Assembly: GCA_009781325.1 (NCBI GenBank)
Contig: WQYJ01000149.1
Location: forward strand, 1 to 5,379
Direction of reading: 5' to 3'
DNA: 5,379 nucleotides
From: Propionibacteriaceae bacterium
GTDB taxonomy: Bacteria; Actinomycetota; Actinomycetes; Propionibacteriales; Propionibacteriaceae
The position numbers and the translations under genes are program-made. Numbering within the stretch: the stretch's first letter is position 1; the number at the start of each line of letters is the position of its first letter. The notes under the pieces are model-generated. The model made no database searches and had not been told where the DNA came from. It saw nothing but the letters and a program-made list of their open reading frames with translations. Shown here one piece after another: positions 5,377 through 5,379 of this stretch.

Positions 5377-5379
5377 TGA

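Overview
The window looks like a piece of an actinobacterial chromosome of moderate G+C. The signs are the two leaderless-type promoters, the GTG start of glnS, and a secreted protein of a style I know mainly from Actinobacteria (signal peptide, then a YP(V/I)VADP segment). The species cannot be named from sequence alone. Two aminoacyl-tRNA synthetase genes on the plus strand frame the window: the 3' three quarters of gltX (glutamyl-tRNA synthetase, 1-1077, cut by the window edge) and a complete glnS (glutaminyl-tRNA synthetase, 3606-5336). No rRNA, tRNA, CRISPR array or transposase gene was seen.

Between the synthetases lies about 2.5 kb of accessory-looking DNA, with all genes on the minus strand. 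Reading in their direction of transcription, the first is a type II toxin-antitoxin pair: a Phd/YefM-type antitoxin (3535-3284) overlapped by 4 bases by a PIN-domain VapC-type toxin (3287-2892). A perfect 35-bp-arm palindrome (2807-2884) follows only 7 bases after the toxin stop codon. Next is a two-gene unit: an exported 346-residue protein of unknown function with a hydrophobic C-terminal region (2595-1555), and a small two-helix membrane protein (1555-1310) whose start codon shares one base with the preceding stop.

The 70-bp gap between the antitoxin and glnS is a compact divergent promoter. On each side a TAnnnT -10 element sits exactly 6 bases before the start codon, which predicts leaderless mRNAs. 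On the antitoxin side, three TGCTAC/GTAGCA half-sites in alternating orientation, 10 bp apart, cover the -10 region and look like the operator for autoregulation.

The intergenic DNA is rich in inverted repeats. The gltX-downstream gap (1078-1309) holds three hairpins and a weak terminator candidate. One hairpin (1231-1266) reappears in opposite orientation at the right end of the window (5345-5376), with identical outer parts and a different loop, and a third, partial copy lies inside 1144-1186. This is a dispersed palindromic repeat family. C9 and C8 runs also occur in the gaps.

The best candidates for something undescribed are the secreted-protein/small-membrane-protein pair, the 78-bp palindrome, the palindromic repeat family, and the shared control region of the toxin-antitoxin pair and glnS. 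The likely picture is housekeeping glutamate/glutamine charging genes with an accessory insertion between them.
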